Assembly: GCA_027487385.1 (NCBI GenBank)
Contig: JAIYDS010000182.1
Location: forward strand, 1-52,251
Source: Acetobacteraceae bacterium
GTDB lineage: Bacteria > Pseudomonadota > Alphaproteobacteria > Acetobacterales > Acetobacteraceae
DNA length: 52,251 nt
Direction: 5' to 3'
Of the stretch, positions 33,629 through 42,203 are shown in pieces. The notes below the pieces were generated by a model. That model was not told the DNA's origin. It ran no database searches and was given only the letters and a program-made list of their open reading frames with translations. Positions within the stretch are counted from its first letter, which is position 1; each line of letters begins with the position of its first letter. Position numbers and translations under genes: made by a program.

Positions 33629-35128
33629 TCATGGCGCGGCATCCCCCTCCAGGTAGCGTGCCCGCAGATGCGCCTGGAAATCCATCGGATCGAGCGGCTT
33701 TCCGGTGGCCGCGCGCAGCAGATCCTGGAAGCCGAGGCTTGCGCCATACCCATGCACATTGGCGCGCAGCCAGGTGACCAGGGGCTTGAGATTGCCCTTG
33801 CCCAGCGCGGTCTCCATATTGGGAATGGCCGCGCGCGCCGCCTTCATCATCTGCGCCGCCGCCATGGCCCCCAGCGTGTAGCTGGGGAAATAGCCGAATC
33901 CCCCATCATACCAATGGATGTCCTGAAGGCAGCCGCGCGCATCGTCGGGCGGGGTGATGCCCAGCAGGTATTGCATGCCTTCCGCCCAGGCGCCGGGCAG
34001 GTCCGCGATGGCCAATTCCCCCGCGATCATCGCCTGTTCCAGGCGGAACCGGACGATGACATGCGCCGGATAGGTCAACTCATCCGCATCCACGCGGATG
34101 AAGCCGCGCTCCACCCGGCGCCAGAGGCGGCTCAGATTCTGCGGGGCATAGGCGGCGGGATCACCGCCGAAGTTCCGCTCCAGCAGCGGGCCCAGGAAAC
34201 CGAGGAAGGCATCGCTGCGGCAGGCCTGCATCTCGATGATGAGGCTTTGCGATTCATGCGCCGCCATGCCGGCGGATTGGCCGACCGGCTGCCGCGCATA
34301 TTCCAGCGGCAGGCCGCGCTCATACAGCGCATGGCCGGTCTCGTGCAGCACGCCGAGCAGTGCCTTGGCGGGGTCCGTCTCACTGTAGAATGTGGTGATC
34401 CGCACATCGCTGGGCGTGCCGCCGCAAAAGGGATGCAGGCTCTCATCCAGCCGGGAATGCTCCTCCTCCAGCCCGAGCCGGACCGAGAGGTTGCGGCAGA
34501 GCCGCCTTTGCTTGCCGGTCGGGAAGGGGCCGGGCAGCGGAATGGGCGGGCCGCGCCGGGCCTGGATCTCCTCGGCCCGTGGCAGGGCCTCGCGCAGGAA
34601 GCTCTCATAGGCGGTAAAGACGGGCTCCACCTCAGCCGCGGTGACGCCGCGCTGATAGCCATCCATCAGCGCGTCATAGGGGGTGAGGCCGGTGGCGGCG
34701 GAGAGCGCCTGGGCCGTTTCGCGCTGCAGCAACAGCACCTCCTCCAGGAAGGGGCGCACCAGGGCGAAGTCCGACTTGGCCTTGGCCTCGCGCCAGACCT
34801 TCTCGCAGGCGGAATTGGCGCGGGCCGTGGCCTCGACCAGCGCGGTGGGCAGCGCCGTGGCGCGCAGATGGGCGCGGCGCATCAGCTCCAGATTGGCCGC
34901 CTCCCAGGCCGTCTCGGTGGTGGCGATGTGCAGGTCCGCCGCCATGTCGGCCGCGGTCATCATCTCATGCGCCAGGCCCGCGAGCGTGGCGAGCTGCTCG
35001 GCCCGCGCCGCACCGCCGCCCTTGGGCATCATGGTGCTGGCATCCCAATGCAGGATGGCCGCGGCCTCGCCCAGGGCGCCGAGGCGGGCGGTGCGTTGCG
35101 TCAGGCGGTCATAGGCGGCTTGGCTCAT
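33629..35128 (-). CDS. M32-family metallocarboxypeptidase (Taq-type)
   Basis: 499 residues, the usual M32 length. The zinc motif is HETGH (His262, Glu263, His266). The family-specific DVRITT (DxRxT) lies just N-terminal to it, and ELTYPAHVIVRFRLE holds the C-terminal conserved segment. It removes C-terminal amino acids in the cytoplasm. The ATG at 35128 overlaps the SURF1 stop as ATGA; longer in-frame starts lie in the SURF1 gene. Confidence 0.94.
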   Translation of the reverse strand: MSQAAYDRLTQRTARLGALGEAAAILHWDASTMMPKGGGAARAEQLATLAGLAHEMMTAADMAADLHIATTETAWEAANLELMRRAHLRATALPTALVEATARANSACEKVWREAKAKSDFALVRPFLEEVLLLQRETAQALSAATGLTPYDALMDGYQRGVTAAEVEPVFTAYESFLREALPRAEEIQARRGPPIPLPGPFPTGKQRRLCRNLSVRLGLEEEHSRLDESLHPFCGGTPSDVRITTFYSETDPAKALLGVLHETGHALYERGLPLEYARQPVGQSAGMAAHESQSLIIEMQACRSDAFLGFLGPLLERNFGGDPAAYAPQNLSRLWRRVERGFIRVDADELTYPAHVIVRFRLEQAMIAGELAIADLPGAWAEGMQYLLGITPPDDARGCLQDIHWYDGGFGYFPSYTLGAMAAAQMMKAARAAIPNMETALGKGNLKPLVTWLRANVHGYGASLGFQDLLRAATGKPLDPMDFQAHLRARYLEGDAAP

Positions 35129-35865
35129 GTGTCGCGGATCCGTCGTCGGGCCCAAAGCAGGAAGATGGCGGTCCAGGCCAGGGCCAGGCCGAACCATGTG
35201 ACCGCATAACCCAAATGTGGGTTGTTGGGAGTGGGAAAGCTGTGCGCCGCATCGGGCAAGGGCCCGCGCTGGGGGGGTGGTGCGGCGCCGAAGCCCGAGG
35301 GGGCCAACGGCGGCGCCGGCACCACCACCACCAGCGCATAGGGCAGGGCTTCGGGCGCGCCGAGGGCGGCGGCGATGGTCCGTGCATCGAAATGGTAGAA
35401 GCGCCGGGCGGTCGGGTCATCGCGCGCGGCCAGCGGGTTCCGCCGGTCGGAGAAGCGGGCATAGCCGGTCAGGGTCACCTCGCCCGCGGGACGGTTCACC
35501 TGGCCGCCTTCCAGCGGCGCCCAGCCGCGCTCCACCAGCAAGGGCGGCGCGCCGGGCCGGTCCAGCACGGCGATGAGGCTGCCGCCCAGGGTGGTGCCCC
35601 GCACTTCAAGGCCAAGCATGGCCTCCACACCCGGCCGGAACCGGCCCGTGGCGGAGATATGGGCATAAGGGGGCGGGCTCTCGGGCGCGGGGATGGGCGG
35701 CTGCGCCTGGGCCGCGGCGAGTTCGGCCAGCACGCCCTGCTTCCAGGCCAGCCGCTGCACCTGCCAACTGCCGAGGCCCAGCAACAGGGCGAGCACAGGC
35801 AGCGCCAGAAAGCTCGGCAGGATCAGGCGTTGCCAAGGGGTGGGGCGTCGGAGGGAGGCGCTCAT
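35125..35865 (-). CDS. SURF1-family cytochrome oxidase assembly protein
   Basis: 246 residues. A membrane segment near the N-terminus (LALPVLALLLGLGSWQVQRL) and one at the C-terminus (GYAVTWFGLALAWTAIFLLW) flank a periplasmic domain with LGLEVRGTTLGG and LVERGWAP, the typical SURF1 layout. It assists heme a insertion or assembly of aa3-type oxidase. No cox genes adjoin, though SURF1 often sits beside ctaG/coxC. It is coupled to the M32 peptidase gene by a 4-bp overlap. Confidence 0.93.
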   Translation of the reverse strand: MSASLRRPTPWQRLILPSFLALPVLALLLGLGSWQVQRLAWKQGVLAELAAAQAQPPIPAPESPPPYAHISATGRFRPGVEAMLGLEVRGTTLGGSLIAVLDRPGAPPLLVERGWAPLEGGQVNRPAGEVTLTGYARFSDRRNPLAARDDPTARRFYHFDARTIAAALGAPEALPYALVVVVPAPPLAPSGFGAAPPPQRGPLPDAAHSFPTPNNPHLGYAVTWFGLALAWTAIFLLWARRRIRDT

Positions 35866-35904
35866 GCCCCCCTCATGTGGACCATGCGGCCCGGATTGTC
35901 AGTC

Positions 35905-36636
35905 TCAGTTCTTCACTTCGACCAGGGTGAAGAGCGCCAGCGGCGGGCAGGCTTCCATTCGCTCGATCTCCGTCTCGCCCTCGCCCAGCAGGTCGCTGAG
36001 CTTGAAATCCGGATGCCAGCCCAGGATGCGGGCGAGTGGCGCCGTGCTGCGCTCCAGCCACCAGCGGAAGCCGCGATCGGCGGCGAAATGGTTCACGAAG
36101 AGCAGATGACCACCGGGCCGCACCACGCGCGACATCTCGGCATAGAGCTTGCGGGCATCGGGCACGACGGAGGCGGTGAACATGGCCACCGCGATGTCGA
36201 AGCTGTCATCGGCGAAGGCGGTGTTCTCCGCATCCATCTCCAGCAGGCCGTGGCAGGCGGTGATCCGCTCGGCGGCCACACGCTCCTGCGCCTTCAGCAG
36301 CATCTCGCGCGAGAGATCAATGCCGACGACATCGAGGTCCGGCCGGTAATGTGGCAAAGCGAGGCCGGTGCCGACGCCCACTTCCAGCACGCGGCGGCCG
36401 GCGGTCTGCGAGATGCGGTTGACGGCGGCCACGGCGCTGCGCCGACCGAAGGCCGAAACCCCGCCAAAGACGAGGTCATAGACGCCCGCCCAACGGCGAT
36501 AGGCGTCCCGGACGGAGGCGGCGTCGAGCGCGGCGCGGGGATGGGCGCGGTCGCCCTCCGAAAGGCCGAAGGTTGGAATGTGACAAATCCCTTGCGATCG
36601 GGATGAGGGGTTAGCGCGCTGCCTGCCGGGGCGCAA
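35905..36636 (-). CDS. Class I SAM methyltransferase, PmtA-like
   Basis: About 243 residues as drawn. Motif I is LEVGVGTGLALPHY, followed by DVVGIDLSREMLLKAQER, and RVVRPGGHLLFVNHF in the later fold, resembling alphaproteobacterial phosphatidylethanolamine N-methyltransferase PmtA (phosphatidylcholine synthesis). The only in-frame start before the domain is a TTG at 36636; its first 28 residues do not look family-like, so the true start is uncertain and could be a rarer codon downstream. Ubiquinone or menaquinone methyltransferases are the alternative. Confidence 0.8.
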   Translation of the reverse strand: MRPGRQRANPSSRSQGICHIPTFGLSEGDRAHPRAALDAASVRDAYRRWAGVYDLVFGGVSAFGRRSAVAAVNRISQTAGRRVLEVGVGTGLALPHYRPDLDVVGIDLSREMLLKAQERVAAERITACHGLLEMDAENTAFADDSFDIAVAMFTASVVPDARKLYAEMSRVVRPGGHLLFVNHFAADRGFRWWLERSTAPLARILGWHPDFKLSDLLGEGETEIERMEACPPLALFTLVEVKN

Positions 36637-36651
36637 GCCGGGTCGTGAAAA

Positions 36652-37515
36652 TTACGTTTCGCTTCGATGGCGGGCTGGTTGCGGCAGCAGGGTCATGAGC
36701 CCGCCGGCGGCGATGATCACGGCGCCCAGGAGGGTGATGCCATCCGGCCAGTCGCTGAAGACCAGGATGCCCGCCAGGCTCGCCCAGATGAGCTGGGTGT
36801 AGGACAGGGGCGCGAGCAGGCTGGCCGGGGCGCGGGCATAGGCCAGCACCAGCAGCCCATGGCTGAGGGCGCCCAGGACGCCCACTGCGATCATCAGCCC
36901 CCATTCGATGGGCATGGGCGGCACGAAGACCAGCGGCTGCGCCAGGCTGGTGGCGAGCGAGGCGGCCAGCCCGGTGTGGAAGATGGTCACCCGGCTGTCA
37001 TCCAGGGCGGCCAGCCGGCGGGTCAGGATGGCATAGAAGGCGAACATGAAGGCGGTGCCAAGCGGCAGCAGATAGGCCCAATGCAGCGGCTGCCCCGTCA
37101 GGAAGGGCGGGCGCAGCGCCACCATGACGCCGATGAAGCCGAGCGCCACGCCGCACCAGCGCCGCGGGCTGACATGCTCGCGCAGCAGGATGGCGGCCAG
37201 GGCGACGGTGATGAGGGGCGAGGCGAAGCCCACCGCCGTGGCATCCGCCAGGGGAATATGCGCCAGCGCCCCGGTGAAGAGAATGCTGCATCCGGCCAGC
37301 AGCAACGAGCGCAGCGCCTGCAACCCCGGCGCGCGGGAGCGCCAGGGGATGCGCCCCATGCTGATCCGCAGGGCGATCGCGACGGCGAGGAAGGCAAAGA
37401 AGAAGCGTGCCCAGATGATTTGCAGGACCGGCAGGTCCGCCGCCATCAGCTTCAGCAGGGTGTCCATCAGGACGAAGAGCAGCAGGGCGGAGATTTGCAG
37501 CAGGATGCCCGTCAT
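36652..37515 (-). CDS. EamA/DMT-family transporter
   Basis: 287 residues with ten hydrophobic segments arranged as two five-helix EamA repeats (IIWARFFFAFLAVAIAL in the first; APLSYTQLIWASLAGILVFSDWP in the second). The family exports metabolites or amino acids across the inner membrane. The ATG at 37515 starts right at the first helix. It lies 15 bp upstream of the methyltransferase, so they may share a transcript, though no functional link is evident. Confidence 0.87.
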   Translation of the reverse strand: MTGILLQISALLLFVLMDTLLKLMAADLPVLQIIWARFFFAFLAVAIALRISMGRIPWRSRAPGLQALRSLLLAGCSILFTGALAHIPLADATAVGFASPLITVALAAILLREHVSPRRWCGVALGFIGVMVALRPPFLTGQPLHWAYLLPLGTAFMFAFYAILTRRLAALDDSRVTIFHTGLAASLATSLAQPLVFVPPMPIEWGLMIAVGVLGALSHGLLVLAYARAPASLLAPLSYTQLIWASLAGILVFSDWPDGITLLGAVIIAAGGLMTLLPQPARHRSET

Positions 37516-37572
37516 GCGGTGCGATCCTGCGGTGACGCCTGAAGTGATGGCCAGGCGCTCACACCCGGACCT

Positions 37573-37710
37573 GCATCTCTGAACCCATGATGTTCAGAAT
37601 GCCCGCCAGGCTGTGGAAAGACCAGCCTTGGCTTGTTTTCGCGCGCTTCTCATGGAATGCGAGCTTCACGCCCGAATTCCATGATTCTGCGGCTTCGCCT
37701 GAGTTCAGGC
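37573..37710 (-). other. Region rich in exact dyads downstream of gcrA (possible structured RNA)
   Basis: Three perfect inverted repeats lie in a row: GCCTGA-GT-TCAGGC (37697-37710, covering the gcrA stop), CATGGAAT-N17-ATTCCATG (37651-37683) and TCTGAAC-N7-GTTCAGA (37578-37598, extendable to 37573-37602 with a bulge). Base composition is less GC-rich than coding DNA nearby. This could be a gcrA 3' UTR or terminator set, a small RNA, or operators for the EamA gene. A short GTG-started minus-strand frame of about 37 codons ending at 37559 also crosses it and is unproven. Confidence 0.4.
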
Positions 37711-38187
37711 GGCGTCTTCGCGGCGATCCTTCACGCGGACATAGGCGAGGGCCGCGTGCTCGGTGCAATAGGGTTTGCCGGCCATGGCGGCGGCGCCGCA
37801 GAAGCGGAACCCCTTGGTGCCGGGCTCGCCGATCGGCCAGCAGCAGGATTTCGCGCTCACCCGCGGGAAGGCGCGCACGATGGCGGCCGGCTTGGGCGGG
37901 GCAGCGACGATTTCGGCCGCCGGCAAGGGCTTGGGCTCCTCGCGCCGCGGCGCGATGGGCAGGGCGGCGCGCAAGGGCGGCAGGGTCGGCCGGCGTCCCG
38001 TGGCGACCGGGCGCGGCGCGGCCGGATCGCGGCGAATGGGGCTGGGCCGCGCCGGCAGATCCAGGCGATGCGCCTTGCCCACGACGGCATTCTTCGAAAT
38101 GCCCATGCGGCGGCCGATCTCGGCGGTCGAATGGCCCTCGGCCCAAAAGGCGCGCAGGCGATCAATGGCCTCTTCTGTCCAGTCCAT
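37705..38187 (-). CDS. gcrA: GcrA cell-cycle regulator
   Basis: 160 residues. The N-terminal helix-turn-helix MDWTEEAIDRLRAFWAEG...STAEIGRRMG and the KNAVVGKAHRLDLPARPSP motif are diagnostic. A Pro/Arg-rich linker follows, then the C-terminal cysteine-containing segment CCWPIGEPGTKGFRFCG...YCTEHAALAY. GcrA binds sigma-70 and activates promoters with CcrM-methylated GANTC. The ATG at 38187 gives the canonical N-terminus. Four GANTC sites lie 77-155 bp upstream, suggesting methylation-linked or self control. Confidence 0.96.
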   Translation of the reverse strand: MDWTEEAIDRLRAFWAEGHSTAEIGRRMGISKNAVVGKAHRLDLPARPSPIRRDPAAPRPVATGRRPTLPPLRAALPIAPRREEPKPLPAAEIVAAPPKPAAIVRAFPRVSAKSCCWPIGEPGTKGFRFCGAAAMAGKPYCTEHAALAYVRVKDRREDAA

Positions 38188-38263
38188 AGGATACAATCCC
38201 CCGTCCCCGATACCATATAGAGTAGCGAAATAGGAGGTTGACACACAAGGTCTGGATTGCTTC

Positions 38264-38342
38264 GATTCGCCAGAAACTTGTGGAAAACCCCTGCGCTCCG
38301 GCTTTCGGATTCAGAAACAGGGACTTGTGACTCAAGCGAATC
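38264..38342. promoter_or_regulatory. Cluster of four GANTC (CcrM/GcrA) sites upstream of gcrA
   Basis: GANTC occurs at 38264, 38308, 38329 and 38338, four times in 79 bp, where about 0.2 would be expected at roughly 69% GC. The sites lie between the divergent-end of the tonB-like gene and gcrA, in the region that should hold the gcrA promoter. CcrM methylates GANTC, and GcrA recognises methylated sites in Caulobacter. Regulation here is inferred. Confidence 0.5.
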
Positions 38343-39582
38343 ACCGACGGATGAGAATGTAGTTCACCGTCAGCTCGATGGTCACGCCATTGGGGTCCGC
38401 CCCAGGCGGGAAGGCGGGCAACCTGGCCCCCTGGAAAGGGAAGGTCGTCCCGAAATTCAGCGAGGGCGAGCTCGAGGGGCCAACCAGCCGGACATTGCGC
38501 ACCGTGCCATCCGGGGCGGCCGTCACCACCACCCGCACCGTGCCATCCTCACCCAGCGCCACCGCGCGCTCGGGGTAGCTGAGGTTCTGATCCAGCCAGC
38601 GGCGGAAGGCGGCACGCCAATCGGCGCCGACCTGCGCGCCCGTCACCCTGACCGAGGGGTCGGTGCGCGGGCGGCCTTCCAGGAACCGGGGATCCACCGT
38701 GGTGTCCGTGCCGCGCGCCTGGGGCCGGCCGCTGGGCGGGGTCGCGGGGCGGCCGAGCTGCACGCCGCCCGGCACCCAGATGCCCGGCAGATTGGGTTGT
38801 GGCCTTTGGGCCGGCTGGGCTTGCTGCGCGGGTTGGCGCGGCTGCGGCTGCGGCTGGGGGGGCGGGGGCGGCGGAGGGGGCGGTGGCAGGCGTTCGGTCA
38901 GCCGGTCCGGCAGGCGCAGCTCCGTCTGGGGGGTGAAAAGCTCCACCGCGCCGGGCAGGGGCGGCAGCGGGGGCGGCTCCGGTGCCTGGGCCATGGTCGG
39001 GGCCGGCGGGCGCGGCGGCTCCGGCGGCTGGGCGATGGTTGGGGTTGGCGGCTCCGGGATGGGCGGCGGCGGAATCGGCAGGGGTGGCAGCGCCTGCGGC
39101 ACGGGCGGGCTGGGCGGCGGAGGCAGCGGCAGGGCCTGCTGGATGGGGGGTGCCGGCGGCTGGCCGGGCAGCGGCGGGGCCGAGGGCGGCGGCGGGACCG
39201 GTGCCTGGTTCGGCGGCGCGGGCGGCTGGGGAGGGGTTTCGATCCCTTCCACAGGCTCCGCCATGGGGCGTTCGGGCTGGCCGCCTTCGAACACGATATC
39301 GATGCTGGGCGGAACCGGGGCCTCGGAGGGGCGGGACCGGGGCTCGGGCCAGAAGAGGAGCAGCGCCGCAATCAGCAGATGCGCCGCGATGGACCCCATC
39401 CAATAGGCTGCAAACCCCAGCGCCGGCCTGGCCGGCGCTGGCGAGCGCCACCGGGTGCGCGCGGGCGCAGGCCGCCAGCTTGGCGGCTGCGGCTCACGGC
39501 GCTGCGCCAGGCGGCGCCGCGCACCAGGGCGGGGGCGGCTGCGCAGGCGGGGAGGGCTTGGATTCGCGCGGCTCATGCGCAT
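38341..39582 (-). CDS. TonB-family energy transducer with long proline-rich linker
   Basis: 413 residues. A basic cytoplasmic N-terminus of about 60 residues precedes one membrane helix (MGSIAAHLLIAALLLFW). About 200 Pro/Gln-rich residues that can span the periplasm follow, then a C-terminal TonB-type domain (WRAAFRRWLDQNLSYPERAVALGEDGTV...). It should pass proton-motive energy to outer-membrane receptors with ExbB/ExbD, which are not nearby. The start could also be the ATG two codons later; further upstream in-frame sequence is unlikely. TolA-like function is the alternative. Confidence 0.83.
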   Translation of the reverse strand: MRMSRANPSPPRLRSRPRPGARRRLAQRREPQPPSWRPAPARTRWRSPAPARPALGFAAYWMGSIAAHLLIAALLLFWPEPRSRPSEAPVPPSIDIVFEGGQPERPMAEPVEGIETPPQPPAPPNQAPVPPPPSAPPLPGQPPAPPIQQALPLPPPPSPPVPQALPPLPIPPPPIPEPPTPTIAQPPEPPRPPAPTMAQAPEPPPLPPLPGAVELFTPQTELRLPDRLTERLPPPPPPPPPPQPQPQPRQPAQQAQPAQRPQPNLPGIWVPGGVQLGRPATPPSGRPQARGTDTTVDPRFLEGRPRTDPSVRVTGAQVGADWRAAFRRWLDQNLSYPERAVALGEDGTVRVVVTAAPDGTVRNVRLVGPSSSPSLNFGTTFPFQGARLPAFPPGADPNGVTIELTVNYILIRR

Positions 39583-39685
39583 CGGCCGGACATGCGGGTG
39601 GCTTAGACCAACTTCCCCGCGTCGGGAAACGCTGCCGCGTGACAAAACGTGCCTATCTGAAGCGCAATCCTTTGGAGCCCGCACC

Positions 39686-40834
39686 ATGCCGATCCGCCGT
39701 CGTCATCTCCTGCCGCTCACCCTCCTGCCCGGCCTGGCGCTTCCGCGCCTGGCCCGCGCCCAGGCCCCGGCCGAGCTGGAGCGCACGGCCCGCGGTGCCT
39801 TCCGCTGGCGCGTGCTGGCCAGTGGCCTGGAGAACCCCTGGGGCGGCGGCTTCCTGCCCGATGGCCGGCTGCTGCTGAGCGAAAGGCCCGGCCGTGCCCG
39901 GCTGATGGCGCCGGATGGCAGTCTCTCCCCGCCTCTGGCGGGCCTGCCGGAGGTGGTGGCGGAGGGCCAGGGCGGGCTTCTGGACCTGCAGCCCGCCCCG
40001 GATTTCGCCCAGAGCGCGGAGGTGTTCTTTGCGTCCGCCACGCTGATCGAGGGCGGGGTGGTGACGCGCCTCTCCCGCGCGCGCCTGACGGCCCGCGGCT
40101 TCGAGGCGGTGCGCCCGGTGCTGGATGCCACCCCCGCCCAGGCGCGCGGGCGGCTGCATTATGGCGGGCGCATCGCCTTTTCGCCCGATGGCGCACATCT
40201 CTTCCTCACCACCGGTGACCGCAATGACCAGCGCGAGCGGGCGCAGAAGCTGAACGACCTGGCCGGGAAGGTGATCCGGCTGACGCGCCAGGGCGAAATC
40301 CCGCGCGACAACCCTTTCTTCGGCCGGGCCGGGCTGCGCGGCGAGATCTTCACCTATGGCCATCGAAACCCCCAGGGCATCGCCTTCAACCCGGCGACGG
40401 GCAGCCTCTTCGCCGCGGAATTCGGCCCGCGCGGGGGCGATGAGCTGAACATCCTGCGCGCCGGGCTGAATTTCGGCTGGCCCGAGGTCTCCTATGGGCG
40501 GGAATATTCGGGGCGGCAGATCGCGGGCGGCCGCACCTCCGGCCCCGACATCGCCGAGCCGCTGCGCCATTGGGTGCCGTCGATCAGCCCCTCGGGCATG
40601 AATTTCGCCCCGCCCCAGGCGCAGCCGCTTTGGCGCCGGGGGCTTTACCTCGCCTGCCTGAACACGCCCGGACTGTTGCGGCTGGAGATGCAGGGCGATG
40701 CGGTGCTGAGCGAGGAAAGGCTGCTCTGGGGCCGTGCCAGGATGCGCCAGGTGCTCTTCGCGCCGGATGGCGGGCTGCTGCTGCTGACGGATGAAAGCCG
40801 CGGGCGTGTGCTGCGGCTGGATGCGGAGGGGTGA
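39686..40834 (+). CDS. PQQ-dependent soluble aldose/sugar dehydrogenase (YliI/Asd-like)
   Basis: 382 residues with an export signal containing RRR (possible Tat) ending near ARAQA. The six-bladed propeller family motifs are LENPWGGGFLPDGRLLLSERPG, LHYGGRIAFSPDGAHLFLTTGDR, FTYGHRNPQGIAFNP and GDELN. Such enzymes oxidise aldose sugars in the periplasm with PQQ. The start codon follows a GGAG site. Transcription ends at a family B palindrome. It stands alone as a unit, divergent from the TonB-like gene. Confidence 0.88.
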   Translation: MPIRRRHLLPLTLLPGLALPRLARAQAPAELERTARGAFRWRVLASGLENPWGGGFLPDGRLLLSERPGRARLMAPDGSLSPPLAGLPEVVAEGQGGLLDLQPAPDFAQSAEVFFASATLIEGGVVTRLSRARLTARGFEAVRPVLDATPAQARGRLHYGGRIAFSPDGAHLFLTTGDRNDQRERAQKLNDLAGKVIRLTRQGEIPRDNPFFGRAGLRGEIFTYGHRNPQGIAFNPATGSLFAAEFGPRGGDELNILRAGLNFGWPEVSYGREYSGRQIAGGRTSGPDIAEPLRHWVPSISPSGMNFAPPQAQPLWRRGLYLACLNTPGLLRLEMQGDAVLSEERLLWGRARMRQVLFAPDGGLLLLTDESRGRVLRLDAEG

Positions 40835-40857
40835 TACGGGAACGGCCTGACTAAGGG

Positions 40858-40985
40858 AAAAAGGGCCTCCGGCGGCTGGGGCCGGGGCCCCAGACCCCTT
40901 TCCATGTAGGGAACGAAACCAGGAGCTTGCGAGAGCCCGAACGAGGATTTGGGGCCTTTCGGCCCCAGCCGCCGGAGGCCCCTTT
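40858..40985. terminator. Long palindromic terminator, family B copy 2 with extended loop
   Basis: The left arm (40858-40898) begins AAAAAGGGCCTCCGGCGGC. The right arm (about 40948-40985) ends GCCGCCGGAGGCCCCTTT. Between them is a 49-nt loop absent from the copy at 26473. It lies between the sugar dehydrogenase and the convergent amidohydrolase gene and would terminate both. The loop shows no gene. Confidence 0.7.
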
Positions 40986-41045
40986 CACTGCCTGCGCACC
41001 CCGTGGTGTCACCGGCCGCCCGGCTCGCCCGGGGTTGGACAGCCC

Positions 41046-42203
41046 TCAACCCCCCGCGAGGATTCCGTCGCGCGCCACCACGCGTCCCGCCGAGACCACC
41101 AGCTTTGGCGCCCGGCGCATGACGACGGCCTCGGCCAGGCTCTCCGCTTCCACCATCACCAGATCCGCCCGCGCGCCGACCGCCAGGCCGTAATCGGCGA
41201 AGCCGCAGGCCTGGGCGCCCAGCACCGTCACCGCATCCAGCGCCAGCGCCACATCCTCATCGCGCCGCAGCTCGTATTTCAGCGCGACCATCGCGGCTCG
41301 CGCCAGCATGTCCGGCGCATTGTGCGGGCTCCAGGTGTCGCGGATATTGTCATTGCCGGCGAAGAGCGTGACGCCCAGCTCCCGCGCCCGCTTCAAGGGT
41401 GGCACGGCGCGTGAGGGCGGCACCGAGGTGCAGAGCGCCACCCCCGCCTCGGCCAGCTGCGCCAGCAACGCATCAGCCCGCGCGCCGGTCACATCGCCCA
41501 GCGCGAAGCCGTGGCTGATCACCACCCGCCCCTGCATGCCCAGGGCGCGCGCGCGTTCCGCGATCAGCTCCATGCTGAAGGCGCCGAGTTCTCCCGCTTC
41601 ATGCAGATGGATGTCCACCGGCTTGCCGTGCCGCTCGGCCAGCTTGAACACGATGTCCAGGTGCCGCACCGGGTCGCGGTCAATCAGCGAGGGATCGAGC
41701 CCTCCCACCGCATCGCAGCCGAGGCGCAGCGCCGCATCCAGCCATTCCTCCACGCCCGGCGTGCGCAGGATGCCCGATTGCGGAAAGGCGACGAGCTGGA
41801 TCTCGATGCGGCTGGCCATCTCCTCACGCAGCGCCAGCAGCTTCTCGACATGGGTGAGACGGCTTTCCTCATCCACATCCACATGGCTGCGCAGCCGCGT
41901 GGTGCCGGCCGCCAGATGCGCCTCGCACAGCGCGCGCCCCTCGCGCGCCGCATCCATGCCGATGGCGCGCCGCGTGGCCTTCTCGTTGTTGATGCGGTCC
42001 ATCAGTGAGGGCCCGACCTCGTTCCGCCACCAGGGCCGGCCCCAGAGCGTCTTGTCCAGGTGGCAATGCCCCTCCACCAGGCCCGGCAGCAGCAGGCGCG
42101 GCGTGCCCTCGCGGGTGCTCGGCGTCAGCGCCGCGATGCGGCCTTCGGCCACATGCACATCCACCGCGGCCCCGCCCAGCGGGCTCACATGCTCCAGGAT
42201 CAT
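41046..42203 (-). CDS. Amidohydrolase, cytosine deaminase-like
   Basis: 385 residues. Metal-ligand motifs match the cytosine deaminase group: GHCHLDKT, HLHEAGELGA, SHGFALGD and AGNDNIRDTWSP. Substrates in this group include cytosine, isocytosine, ammelide-type triazines and other cyclic amides. The start was set at the ATG (42203) that overlaps the stop of the upstream PLP enzyme as ATGA; a four-codon-longer ATG exists. The coupling with a dehydratase-like enzyme suggests a small catabolic unit of unknown substrate. Confidence 0.82.
   Translation of the reverse strand: MILEHVSPLGGAAVDVHVAEGRIAALTPSTREGTPRLLLPGLVEGHCHLDKTLWGRPWWRNEVGPSLMDRINNEKATRRAIGMDAAREGRALCEAHLAAGTTRLRSHVDVDEESRLTHVEKLLALREEMASRIEIQLVAFPQSGILRTPGVEEWLDAALRLGCDAVGGLDPSLIDRDPVRHLDIVFKLAERHGKPVDIHLHEAGELGAFSMELIAERARALGMQGRVVISHGFALGDVTGARADALLAQLAEAGVALCTSVPPSRAVPPLKRARELGVTLFAGNDNIRDTWSPHNAPDMLARAAMVALKYELRRDEDVALALDAVTVLGAQACGFADYGLAVGARADLVMVEAESLAEAVVMRRAPKLVVSAGRVVARDGILAGG

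Noticed and set aside
33629-35197. A start for the M32 peptidase upstream of 35128
   Set aside because: The extra residues fall inside the SURF1 coding region and do not resemble the family; the ATGA overlap supports 35128.
38238-38243. A perfect TTGACA (-35) on the plus strand
   Set aside because: No matching -10 at a proper distance, and no plus-strand gene downstream before 39686.
38880-39240. Apparent tandem repeat DNA
   Set aside because: Explained by the proline-rich TonB linker (CCX codons), not by a satellite or CRISPR array.
38257-39606. Gly/Arg-rich frame opposite the TonB-like gene
   Set aside because: It is the complement of the proline-rich linker; repeats in it only mirror Pro codons.
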